NCBI RefSeq assembly: GCF_011694815.1
Contig: NZ_CP050177.1
Span: 6,116,001 to 6,180,000, forward strand
Direction: 5' to 3'
Length of the DNA stretch: 64,000 nt
Source of the DNA: Streptomyces liangshanensis
GTDB lineage: Bacteria; Actinomycetota; Actinomycetes; Streptomycetales; Streptomycetaceae
Shown: piece by piece, positions 48,352-56,387 of the stretch
Layout of the letters: each line of letters begins with the position of its first letter
Numbering within the stretch: the first letter of the stretch is position 1
Translations under genes and position numbers: made by a program
The notes under the pieces: model-generated
Seen by the model: the letters and a program-made list of their open reading frames with translations, nothing else
The model's database searches: none
What the model was told of the DNA's origin: nothing

Positions 48352-49607
48352 CCACCCCGCTGACGACCACCCCGCCGACGTCCGACCTGACCCGGCTGTA
48401 CGGCCCCGAGTTCGCCGCCGACGCCTACGGGATCTACCGGCGGCTGCGCGCCCTCGGCAAGGTGGCGCCCGTCGAGTTCGCCCCCGGGGTCAAGGCCCTG
48501 CTGGTGACGGACTTCGGCACCGCGCTGGAGGTCCTGTACGACACCAAGCTCTGGTCCAAGGACCCGCGCGCGTGGGAGGCGGCCCACATGCCCGCCGACT
48601 CGCCGATGCGGACCATGCTGGGCTACCAGCGCAGCCCGATGTTCACCGACGGCGACGAACACGCCCGGTACCGGGGGGCGGTCTCCGACAGCCTCGCCCG
48701 CTTCGAGCCGCACGTCCTGCGCGGGATGGTGCGGCGCAGCGCCGACCGGCTCATCCAGGGGTTCGCGGCACGCGGGGAGTGCGACCTGGTCGCCGAGTTC
48801 GCGATGGGGCTGCCGGTCCTGCTGTTCAACGAGATGTTCGGCGTCCCCGACCGGGAGAACACCCGGCTGGCCACCGCGCTCGCCGGGTTCACGAGCGCGC
48901 ACCAGGAACAGGCCAAGGAGGCCTGGGACGACTACCTCGGGTACATCGGCGAGCTGGTCGACCTGCGGGTGCGCGAGCCCGGCCAGGACCTGACGTCCTG
49001 GCTGCTGGCCCATCCGGCGCGGCTCACCACGCAGGAGGTCTTCGAGGAGCTGCTGCTCTTCGTCGGCGCGGCGCACGAGCCCACCAGCGGGCTCCTCGCC
49101 AACAGCCTGCACCGCATGCTGACCGACGACCGGTACTACAGCACGCTCACCGACGGGGCGCTGACCGTGCACGACGCGCTGCGGGTCGTGCTGTGGAAGC
49201 AGACGCCGGTGGCCAACTACGGGGCGCACTACCCGCGTCAGGACACCGTGCTGGCCGGGGTGCCGGTGCCGGCGCACAGCCTGGTGCTGATCTCGTTCGC
49301 CGCGATCAACGACGGGTTGGCGCCCGAGCGGCCCGAGGAGGCGGGGAACGGGGGGCGTTCGCATCTCGCGTTCTCGGCGGGGCCGCACGCCTGTCCGGCG
49401 AAGGACCCCAGTGTGCAGATCGCGGTGACGGCCGTCGAGCGGCTCACGTCGTGGCTCCCGACGCTGGAACTCGCGGTGCCCGCGGACGAGATCGTCTGGC
49501 GCCCGACGGGGTTCCTGCGGGCCCTGACCCGCCTGCCGGTGCGCTTCACCCCGATCCACCCGGACCAGGAGGGAACCACTCCGTGGACGTCCCCGGCGTC
49601 GGCGTAG
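48348..49607 (+). CDS. cvnE: CvnE: cytochrome P450
   Basis: 419-residue P450 closing the conservon. Heme ligand C349 in FSAGPHAC. The K-helix E-x-x-R is D276-A-L-R279, and the I-helix O2-binding region is GAAHEPT (240-246) rather than the usual AGxxT/DT; both deviations are frequent in conservon P450s and may mean an unusual reaction or low activity. GTG 48348 overlaps the cvnD stop (GTGA). Redox partners are not encoded here. Substrate unknown. Confidence 0.9.
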   Translation: MTTPLTTTPPTSDLTRLYGPEFAADAYGIYRRLRALGKVAPVEFAPGVKALLVTDFGTALEVLYDTKLWSKDPRAWEAAHMPADSPMRTMLGYQRSPMFTDGDEHARYRGAVSDSLARFEPHVLRGMVRRSADRLIQGFAARGECDLVAEFAMGLPVLLFNEMFGVPDRENTRLATALAGFTSAHQEQAKEAWDDYLGYIGELVDLRVREPGQDLTSWLLAHPARLTTQEVFEELLLFVGAAHEPTSGLLANSLHRMLTDDRYYSTLTDGALTVHDALRVVLWKQTPVANYGAHYPRQDTVLAGVPVPAHSLVLISFAAINDGLAPERPEEAGNGGRSHLAFSAGPHACPAKDPSVQIAVTAVERLTSWLPTLELAVPADEIVWRPTGFLRALTRLPVRFTPIHPDQEGTTPWTSPASA

Positions 49608-49613
49608 CCGCCG

Positions 49614-49640
49614 TTGTCCTCAATCGCCGGACGGGCTGGG
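49614..49640 (+). repeat. Dispersed CGCCGGACGGGC element, single copy
   Basis: TGTCCTCAATCGCCGGACGG followed by GCTGGG instead of GCTTGA, seven bases after the cvnE stop and 28 before the converging SDR stop. Orientation follows cvnE. Confidence 0.78.
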
Positions 49641-49667
49641 TGTGTACGGGGTGCACGGGGTGCCGGG

Positions 49668-50423
49668 TCAGAAGCCGTGGCGGGCGCCGCCGTCCACCGG
49701 GACCATGACCCCCGTCACGTACGACGCGGCCGGGGAGAGGAAGAAGGCCGCTGTCCGGCCGAACTCGGCGGGGGTGCCGTAGCGGCGCAGCGGGATACGG
49801 GCCTCCTGGCGCGCCCGCGCCGCCCCCGCGTCGCCCGACAGCGCGTCGAGTTCGCGGACGCGGTCCGTGTCGATGCGGGACGGCAGCAGGCCCAACACCC
49901 GTATCCCGCGCGGCCCCACCTCGTCGGCGAGGGACTTCGCGAAGCCCGCGAGCCCCGGCCGCAGGCCGTTCGACAGCGTCAGGCCCGGTATCGGCTCGTG
50001 CACCGACCCGGACAGCACCAGCGCGATCACCCCGCCCGCGCCCAGCTCCGACGTCGCGGCCCGCGCCAGCCGTACCGCCCCGAGGAACACCGACTCGAAC
50101 GCCGTCCGCCACTGCTCGTCCGTGTTGGCGGTCGCCGCCCCCGCCGGCGGACCACCGACGCTGATCAGCATCCCGTCGAACCGCCCGAACCGCTCCCGCG
50201 CCGCGGCCGTCAGCCGCCCCGCCACCTCCGGGTCCGCGTTGTCCGCGGCCAGCCCGTACGCGCCCGGGCCCAACTCCCGCGCCGCCGCGGCCACTCCCGC
50301 CGCGTCCCGCCCGGTGATCACCACTTTCGCGCCGTCCCCGACCAGCGCCTCCGCCGCGGCGCGGCCGAGCCCCCGGGAGGCCCCGGTGACGACGTAGACA
50401 CGGTCCTTCAGCCCAAGATCCAT
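49668..50423 (-). CDS. SDR-family oxidoreductase with altered catalytic residues
   Basis: 251-residue Rossmann protein. The cofactor loop is intact (VVTGASRGLG, T13-G-x-x-x-G-x-G20), NAD(P) discrimination region VVITGRD suggests NADP. The Ser is kept (S138 or S140 in VLSGSVHEP), but the Y-x-x-x-K tetrad is missing: by Ser+13/+17 spacing the positions are Ser151 and Arg155 (TLSNGLRPGLAGFAKSLADE). The C-terminal DGGARHGF end is conventional. Either the chemistry is different or the protein is a binding/regulatory member. ATG 50423; six bases from the GH15 gene upstream on the same strand. Confidence 0.87.
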   Translation of the reverse strand: MDLGLKDRVYVVTGASRGLGRAAAEALVGDGAKVVITGRDAAGVAAAARELGPGAYGLAADNADPEVAGRLTAAARERFGRFDGMLISVGGPPAGAATANTDEQWRTAFESVFLGAVRLARAATSELGAGGVIALVLSGSVHEPIPGLTLSNGLRPGLAGFAKSLADEVGPRGIRVLGLLPSRIDTDRVRELDALSGDAGAARARQEARIPLRRYGTPAEFGRTAAFFLSPAASYVTGVMVPVDGGARHGF

Positions 50424-50427
50424 GGGC

Positions 50428-52212
50428 CTATGGTGCCGTGCCGTCCTTGCCCAGCAGGACGGCGGTCCCCACCAGCCCGATATGGCTGAACGCCTGCGGG
50501 AAGTTGCCCAGTTGGCGCCCGGCCACCGGGTCGTACTCCTCCGACAGCAGCCCCACGTCGTTGCGCAGGTCCAGCAGCCGCGCGAACAGCTCCTCCGCCT
50601 CCTCCCGCCGCCCCGTCATCCGCAGCGCGTCGGCCAGCCAGAACGAGCAGACGAGGAACGTGCCCTCGCCGCCCGGCAGTCCGTCCACCAACGGGCCCTC
50701 GGTGCTGTACCGCCGTACGAACCCGCCGTGCATCAGCTCGTCCCGCACCGCGTCGACCGTGCCCACCACCCGCGGGTCGTCCGGCGGCAGGAAGCCGACC
50801 TGCGGGATCAGCAGCGCCGCCGCGTCCAGTTCGTCGGAGCCGTACGACTGCGTGAAGGTGTTCCGCACCGGGTCGTACCCCTTCGCGCAGACCTCGTCGT
50901 GCACCTCGTCCCGCATCGCCCGCCAGCGCGCCACGTCCCCCGGCAGCGACGGGTCGTCCTCCAGGGTCCGTACGGCACGGTCGGCGGCGACCCACGCCAT
51001 CACCTTCGAGTGCGTGAAGTGCCTGCGGGGACCGCGCACCTCCCACAGCCCCTCGTCCGGTTCGCGCCACCGCGACTCCAGGAAGCCGAGCAGGCTGAGC
51101 TGGAGCTTCCAGGCGTGCGAGGTCGCGGGCAGGCCCGCGGCGCGCGCCAGGTGGAGGGAGTCCATGACCTCGCCGTACACGTCGAGCTGGAGCTGCTCCA
51201 CGGCCTCGTTGCCGGTACGGACCGGTGAGGACCCCTCGTACCCGCGCAGCCAGGACAGTTCGGTCTCCGGCAGTCGGCGCTCGCCCCCGACGCCGTACAT
51301 GATCTGGAGGTCCGCCGGGTCGCCGGCGACCGCGCGCAGCAGCCAGTCGCGCCAGGCCGCCGCCTCCTCCAGGTACCCGGCCGACAGCAGGGCGCCCAGC
51401 ACCAGCGTCGAGTCGCGCAGCCAGCAGTAGCGGTAGTCCCAGTTCCGCACCCCGCCGATCTCCTCGGGCAGCGAGGTGGTGGGGGCGGCGATGATCCCGC
51501 CCGTCGGGGCGTAGATGAGTGCCTTGAGGGTGATCAGCGAGCGCATCACGGCGTCCCGGTGCGGCCCCTCGTACCGGCAGCGCGCCGACCACTCCCGCCA
51601 GTCCTCCAGGCTCTGTTCCAGGGCCTCGTACGGGTCGATCAGGTCCGGGCGCTCCTTGTGCGAGGGGTGCCAGGTGAGGACGAACGCCACCTTCTCGCCC
51701 GCGCCGACGGTGAACGACGAGAAGGTGGTGAAGTGCTGGCCCCACGTCTTGACGTGCGGCTCGCTGCGCAGCCACACGGAGTCCGGTCCCGCGACGGCGA
51801 CCCGGTGGCCGTCCGAGCGCCGCATCCACGGCACGACCGAGCCGTAGTCGAAGCGCAGCCGGAGGGTGGACCGCATCTCGACCGTCCCGCTGACGCCCTC
51901 CACGATCCGCACGATGTCGGGCGCGGTGTCGCGCTGGGGCATGAAGTCGGTGACCTTCACCGTGCCGGTACGCGTCTCCCAGACGGTCTCCAGGACGAGC
52001 GTGTCGCCCACGTAGGAGCGCCGGGTGCTGTCACCGGCGTCCTTGGGGGCGATCCGCCAGTGGCCGTTGTCCTCGTCGCCGAGCAGGGCCGCGAAGCAGG
52101 CCGCCGAGTCGAAGCGAGGAAGGCACAGCCAGTCGATGGAGCCGTTCCTGCCGACCAGGGCGGCGGTCTGGAGATCGCCGATGAGCGCGTAGTCCTCGAT
52201 GCGTGGGGTCAC
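50428..52212 (-). CDS. Glycoside hydrolase family 15 protein (trehalase/glucoamylase-like)
   Basis: 594-residue cytosolic enzyme. The start TPRIEDYALIGDLQTAALVGRNGSIDWLCLPRFDS is diagnostic of the bacterial GH15 trehalase group. The (alpha/alpha)6 barrel region carries GGVRNWDYRYCWLRDSTL and the catalytic region RRLPETELSWLRGYEGSSPVRTGN and LIPQVGFLPPDDPRV. Mycobacterial and Streptomyces homologues cleave trehalose in a phosphate-dependent manner. No signal peptide. GTG 52212. The downstream SDR gene is four bases away, so both are probably one transcript. Confidence 0.9.
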   Translation of the reverse strand: MTPRIEDYALIGDLQTAALVGRNGSIDWLCLPRFDSAACFAALLGDEDNGHWRIAPKDAGDSTRRSYVGDTLVLETVWETRTGTVKVTDFMPQRDTAPDIVRIVEGVSGTVEMRSTLRLRFDYGSVVPWMRRSDGHRVAVAGPDSVWLRSEPHVKTWGQHFTTFSSFTVGAGEKVAFVLTWHPSHKERPDLIDPYEALEQSLEDWREWSARCRYEGPHRDAVMRSLITLKALIYAPTGGIIAAPTTSLPEEIGGVRNWDYRYCWLRDSTLVLGALLSAGYLEEAAAWRDWLLRAVAGDPADLQIMYGVGGERRLPETELSWLRGYEGSSPVRTGNEAVEQLQLDVYGEVMDSLHLARAAGLPATSHAWKLQLSLLGFLESRWREPDEGLWEVRGPRRHFTHSKVMAWVAADRAVRTLEDDPSLPGDVARWRAMRDEVHDEVCAKGYDPVRNTFTQSYGSDELDAAALLIPQVGFLPPDDPRVVGTVDAVRDELMHGGFVRRYSTEGPLVDGLPGGEGTFLVCSFWLADALRMTGRREEAEELFARLLDLRNDVGLLSEEYDPVAGRQLGNFPQAFSHIGLVGTAVLLGKDGTAP

Positions 52213-52327
52213 TCTGGGCCTCTGCCCACGTCAACGAGGGGTTAGGCCCGGTCAGGTGGCCCTGTCCGCCGGATCCTCGTGGGTCCGCGCGCGTCGGCGG
52301 TCGGGTCGGACCGTCGCCGTCGCCGGG

Positions 52328-53131
52328 TCAGACCGTCGCCGGGGACGGTTCCGGTACGTCCTGGTCCGCCGCCGCGGCCTCCGCGGCCGCCGTGCGGTCG
52401 CGCTTCTCGCGGCGTACGAGCACGACGAAGCCGACCGGCACCCCGGCGGCGAACAGCCACCACTGGACGGCGTACGCCATGTGCGGGCCGATCGAGCCGT
52501 CGTCGGGGTCCGGGATCTCCTGCGGGGAATGCCCGGCGGGCACCGGTGAGGTCAGCTCGATGTACCCCCCGAGGACCGTGCGGTCCAGGTACTTCGCCTG
52601 TTCCTCGCTGTTGATCAGCATGACCTGGCGGGGCGGCAGGTCGCGCAGGTCGCGGATGCCGCTGCCCTTCGTCGTCTCGTCGGCCTTGAGCCGGCCGGTG
52701 ATCGTGACCTCGCCCGAGGGCGGGGCGGGGATCTTCGGGAAGGCCCGCTGGTCGTCGCCGGACGGGATCCAGCCCCGGTTGACGATCACCGCGCGGCCGT
52801 CGTCCAGGACGAGCGGGATCAGGACGTGGTAGCCGACCTGTTCGTCACTGGACGTACGGCGGCGGACGACCACCTCGTGGGCGGTGTCGAACCGGCCCGT
52901 GGCGGTGACCCGGCGCCAGTAGTCGGAGTACGGGACGGTGTGCCCCGGGGAGGTGAGCTCCGTGACCGGGACGGGCTTCGCCTTGAGGTTGTCCGAGATC
53001 AGCGTGTTCTGGGCGACCTTGTGCTCATGCCGGTGAAGCTGCCAGAAACCCAGCTCGATCATCGTCGGGATGAGCGCGAGCGAGAGCAGGGCGAGAATCA
53101 CCCACTGCCGGGTGAACAGGAAGCGGTACAC
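52328..53131 (-). CDS. SURF1 family protein
   Basis: 267-residue membrane protein with the two SURF1 helices: WVILALLSLALIPTMIELGFWQL near the N-terminus and AYAVQWWLFAAGVPVGFVVLV near the C-terminus. Conserved blocks: YWRRVTATGRF, LIPLVLDDGRAVIVNRGWIP, VTITGRL, YIELTSP. SURF1 assists cytochrome c oxidase assembly (heme a3). GTG 53131 starts the protein directly before the first helix. The C-terminus is a charged, disordered tail. Confidence 0.92.
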   Translation of the reverse strand: MYRFLFTRQWVILALLSLALIPTMIELGFWQLHRHEHKVAQNTLISDNLKAKPVPVTELTSPGHTVPYSDYWRRVTATGRFDTAHEVVVRRRTSSDEQVGYHVLIPLVLDDGRAVIVNRGWIPSGDDQRAFPKIPAPPSGEVTITGRLKADETTKGSGIRDLRDLPPRQVMLINSEEQAKYLDRTVLGGYIELTSPVPAGHSPQEIPDPDDGSIGPHMAYAVQWWLFAAGVPVGFVVLVRREKRDRTAAAEAAAADQDVPEPSPATV

Positions 53132-53184
53132 GCCTTCGACGGTACCCGCCGGGCCCCGGGGGCCGGACGGCGGGTACGAATCGG

Positions 53185-54186
53185 TCACCTGTCCGTGGAG
53201 GTGGGGGCGGAACCGCCCGCGGGCGCCACGTCCCGCAGGAGCTGGGTGAAGGCGGCCTCGTCGATGACCGGGGTGCCGTACGACGCCGCCTTGACGGTCT
53301 TCGACGTCGAGGACTCCGGATCGTTGGTCACGAGCAGGCTCGTCAGCCGCGACACGCTCGTCGCGACGTGCAGCCCCGCCTCCACCGCCCGGTCCTCCAG
53401 CAGTTCGCGGTCGACGGACGTGTCGCCCGAGAACGCCACCCGCATGCCCTGGACGAGCGCCTTGCCCGGCTCGTACCGGCCCGGGTTCGGATACGGGCAG
53501 GACGGGCGCTTGCGCGAGGGCCGCCAGCTCGTCTGCGCCGCCGGGCGGTACGACGACTGCCGGCCGATCCGGGGCCGCGCGGGCGAGTCCGACCACTCCG
53601 TGAGCGGCAGGCATTCGAGGAGCGGGAGCCGTACGCCGCCCCGCGCCGCCGCGTGCAGACTCGGCCGGAACGCCTCCGCGAGCACCCGCGCGTCGTCCAG
53701 CGCGTGGTGCGCGCGCTGCTGCACCACGCCGAAGTGCGCGGCCAGCGACTCCAGTTTGTGGTTGGGCAGCGGCAGGGCCAGCTCCTTGGACAGCGCGATC
53801 GTGCACAGCCGCTGCCGGGTGGGCGCCGCGCCGCCCGCGCGCGCGTACTCCCGGGCGATCATCGACCAGTCGAAGATGGCGTTGTGCGCCACCAGGACCC
53901 GGCCCTCCAGGCGCTCCGCGAACTCGGCGGCGATCTCCGGGAAGAGCGGGGCGCTCTCCAGGACGTCGCTCGTCAGCCCGTGGATCCAGACGGGTCCCGG
54001 ATCGCGCTCCGGGTTGACGAGCGTGTACCAGTGGTCCTCGACCTCGCCCCGGACGTCCAGGCGGTAGACGGCGGCGGACACTATCCGGTCGTCGCGGGCG
54101 AGGCCGGTGGTCTCCACGTCGACGACCGCGTACCCCTGGGGGTAGGCGGCCGGCCACGTCGTCGCTGTCGTCTGGTCGTCGAGCAT
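53185..54186 (-). CDS. DEDDh 3'-5' exonuclease with C-terminal BRCT domain
   Basis: 333-residue protein. DnaQ-like exonuclease motifs: Exo I D23-V-E25 in VVDVETTG, Exo II HNAIFDW, Exo III HHALDDAR. After a basic Pro/Ser linker of about 60 residues comes a BRCT-like domain (LVQGMRVAFSGDTSVDRELLEDRAVEAGLHVATSVSRLTSLLVTNDPESSTSKTVKAASYGTPVIDEAAFTQLL). This pairing resembles stand-alone repair exonucleases of actinobacteria rather than the replicase epsilon subunit. ATG 54186; GTG two codons upstream is possible. Confidence 0.9.
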   Translation of the reverse strand: MLDDQTTATTWPAAYPQGYAVVDVETTGLARDDRIVSAAVYRLDVRGEVEDHWYTLVNPERDPGPVWIHGLTSDVLESAPLFPEIAAEFAERLEGRVLVAHNAIFDWSMIAREYARAGGAAPTRQRLCTIALSKELALPLPNHKLESLAAHFGVVQQRAHHALDDARVLAEAFRPSLHAAARGGVRLPLLECLPLTEWSDSPARPRIGRQSSYRPAAQTSWRPSRKRPSCPYPNPGRYEPGKALVQGMRVAFSGDTSVDRELLEDRAVEAGLHVATSVSRLTSLLVTNDPESSTSKTVKAASYGTPVIDEAAFTQLLRDVAPAGGSAPTSTDR

Positions 54187-54312
54187 GGTCACAGAGAATA
54201 CGGGCCGGGACCGACAGCACGGTCGCCCGGGCGGCCCGGGCCCGCCGCCGGGTGGTCCGTCAAGTGCGGGTCGCTGTCGCGCCGCTGACGGCCCGGGTGA
54301 GACTCTCGCCGG

Positions 54313-55029
54313 ATGACGGACTCCACCCCCGCCCACGCGGAGCCGCACGGCGACGCCCTCGGCACCCGCCTCAACTGGCTGCGCGCGGCCGTCCTCGGCG
54401 CCAACGACGGCATCGTCTCCACGGCGGGCCTGGTGGTCGGCGTGGCCGGCGCCACCGACGCCAGGGGGACGCTGCTGACGGCGGGTCTGGCGGGCCTGCT
54501 GGCCGGGTCGATGTCGATGGCGACGGGGGAGTACGTGTCGGTCTCCACCCAGCGCGACTCGGAACGGGCGGCGCTGGCCGTGGAGCGCCGCGAGCTGCGG
54601 GAACAGCCGGAGGCCGAACTCGCCGAGCTGACGGGCCTGCTGGCGGAGCGGGGCCTGTCGCCCGAGGTGGCGCGGGAGGCGGCCGAGCAGCTGACGGCGC
54701 GGGACGCGCTGCGCGCCCACGCGAGCGAGGAGCTGGGCATCGACCCCGACGCGCTGACCAACCCGTGGCACGCGGCGGGGGCGAGCTTCCTGTCGTTCAC
54801 GGTGGGCGCCCTGCTGCCGCTCCTCGCGATCGTCCTGCTCCCGCCCTCGTACCGGGTGCCGGTCACGGTCCTGGCGGTGCTGGTGGCCCTCGCCCTGACC
54901 GGGTGGGGCAGCGCGCGGCTGGGAGCGGCCCCGAGGACCCGCGCGGTGCTGCGGAACATGGGCGGGGGAGCGGTGGCCATGGCGGTCACGTACGCCGCGG
55001 GCGCGCTGCTGGGGGCGGCGGGGGTGTGA
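54313..55029 (+). CDS. VIT1/CCC1-family transporter
   Basis: 238-residue membrane protein. The helix-1 metal site reads LRAAVLGANDGIVSTAGLVVGVAGA, and the second GLAGLLAGSMSMATGEYVSVSTQRDSE. A charged cytosolic helix (EQPEAELAELTGLLAERGLSPEVAREAAEQL) carries candidate metal-binding acids; three more helices follow. Family members move Fe(II) or Mn(II) out of the cytosol or into stores. No ribosome site stands out before ATG 54313. Confidence 0.88.
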   Translation: MTDSTPAHAEPHGDALGTRLNWLRAAVLGANDGIVSTAGLVVGVAGATDARGTLLTAGLAGLLAGSMSMATGEYVSVSTQRDSERAALAVERRELREQPEAELAELTGLLAERGLSPEVAREAAEQLTARDALRAHASEELGIDPDALTNPWHAAGASFLSFTVGALLPLLAIVLLPPSYRVPVTVLAVLVALALTGWGSARLGAAPRTRAVLRNMGGGAVAMAVTYAAGALLGAAGV

Positions 55030-55191
55030 CGGGGGCGCGCTGCTGGGGGTGCGGCGGGTCGCGGGCCGGCCAAGTGGTGCGCGTCACAGCGGGGGAGGCC
55101 GCCCCCGCCGCCCGTGCGGCACGCGGTCCTGACCACCCGAAAGCGGGCGTAACGTGTTCGGGTCCCATCATCAGACCGGCAAGGACCCCCC

Positions 55192-56235
55192 ATGCGCGCC
55201 ACCGTCATCCACGCTCCCCACGACATCCGGGTGGAGGAGGTGCCCGATCCGGTGATCCGGCGGCCCACCGACGCGGTGGTGCGGGTGCTGCGGGCCTGCA
55301 TATGCGGCAGCGACCTGTGGCCGTACCGGGGCGAATCGGTCGTGGAGCCCGGGTCGCGGATCGGGCACGAGTTCCTCGGCGTGGTCGAGGAGACCGGCTC
55401 CGACGTGGCGCGCTTCGCGGTCGGCGATCTGGTGGTCGCGCCCTTCGTCTGGGCCGACGGGACCTGTGACTTCTGCCACGAGGGGCTCCCCACGTCCTGC
55501 CCGAGCGGCGGCGACTGGGGCGACGGCGGCACCGACGGCGGCCAGGGCGAGGCGGTCCGGGTCCCCTTCGCCGACGGCACCCTCGCCGCGCTCCCGGCCG
55601 ACGCGGCCTCCGACGAGCGGCTGCTGACCGCGCTGCTCGCCCTCTCCGACGTGATGGGCACCGGACACCACGCGGCCCTGGGCGCCGGGGTACGGCCCGG
55701 CAGCACCGTCGCCGTCGTCGGGGACGGCGCGGTGGGGCTGTGCGCGGTGCTGGCCGCCCGGCGGCTGGGCGCCGGGCGCATCATCGCGCTGGGCCGCCAC
55801 CAGGCCCGTACGGACCTCGCCAGGACCTTCGGCGCCACCGACGTGGTCGCCGAGCGCGGCGAGGCCGCCGTGGAGGCCGTGCGCGAGCTGACCCGGGGGC
55901 AGGGCGCGCACGCCGTCGTGGAGGCGGTCGGCACCGAGCAGTCGATGCGTACGGCCCTGCGGATCACCCGTGGCGGCGGGGCGATCGGTTACGTCGGGGC
56001 GCCCCACGGCAGCGGTACGGCCGTGGACCTGCGCCACATGTTCGACCGGAACATCGCGCTGCGCGGCGGGCTCGCGCCGGCCGGGGCGTACATCCCCGCG
56101 CTGCTGCCCGACGTGCTCGACGGCACCCTCGACCCGTCGCCCGTCTTCGACCTGACGGTCTCCCTGGACGACGTGGCCGACGGCTACAAGGCCATGGACT
56201 CCCGTACCGCGCTCAAGGTGCTCATCAGGATGTAG
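55192..56235 (+). CDS. Zinc-dependent alcohol dehydrogenase family protein
   Basis: 347-residue medium-chain dehydrogenase. Catalytic zinc ligands: Cys in RACICGSDLW and GHE in RIGHEFLGVVEETG. The structural zinc loop is DGTCDFCHEGLPTSC, which keeps three cysteines and has Asp at the first position. NAD(P) motif VVGDGAVGLCAVL. AAGGA lies before ATG 55192. Substrate unknown; similar IMP-dehydrogenase-like alcohol dehydrogenases act on sugars, glycols or aldehydes. A terminator follows at 56293. Confidence 0.9.
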   Translation: MRATVIHAPHDIRVEEVPDPVIRRPTDAVVRVLRACICGSDLWPYRGESVVEPGSRIGHEFLGVVEETGSDVARFAVGDLVVAPFVWADGTCDFCHEGLPTSCPSGGDWGDGGTDGGQGEAVRVPFADGTLAALPADAASDERLLTALLALSDVMGTGHHAALGAGVRPGSTVAVVGDGAVGLCAVLAARRLGAGRIIALGRHQARTDLARTFGATDVVAERGEAAVEAVRELTRGQGAHAVVEAVGTEQSMRTALRITRGGGAIGYVGAPHGSGTAVDLRHMFDRNIALRGGLAPAGAYIPALLPDVLDGTLDPSPVFDLTVSLDDVADGYKAMDSRTALKVLIRM

Positions 56236-56292
56236 TCCGGCTCCACGGCCGAGACCCCGGCCCGGGCCCCGGACACGACCGCGGACACGACT

Positions 56293-56320
56293 GCGGGCCG
56301 CCCCCGGAGGGACGGCCCGC
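56293..56320. terminator. Convergent-junction terminator hairpin
   Basis: GCGGGCCG and CGGCCCGC eight-base arms, plus an inner CCC/GGG pairing, between the alcohol dehydrogenase and the protease gene on the other strand. Confidence 0.75.
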
Positions 56321-56387
56321 GCCGTGAAATGCCGTGCTCACGCGTGCCGGTGACGGGATGTCAGGACCGGCGGCGGTGGGAACGCGA

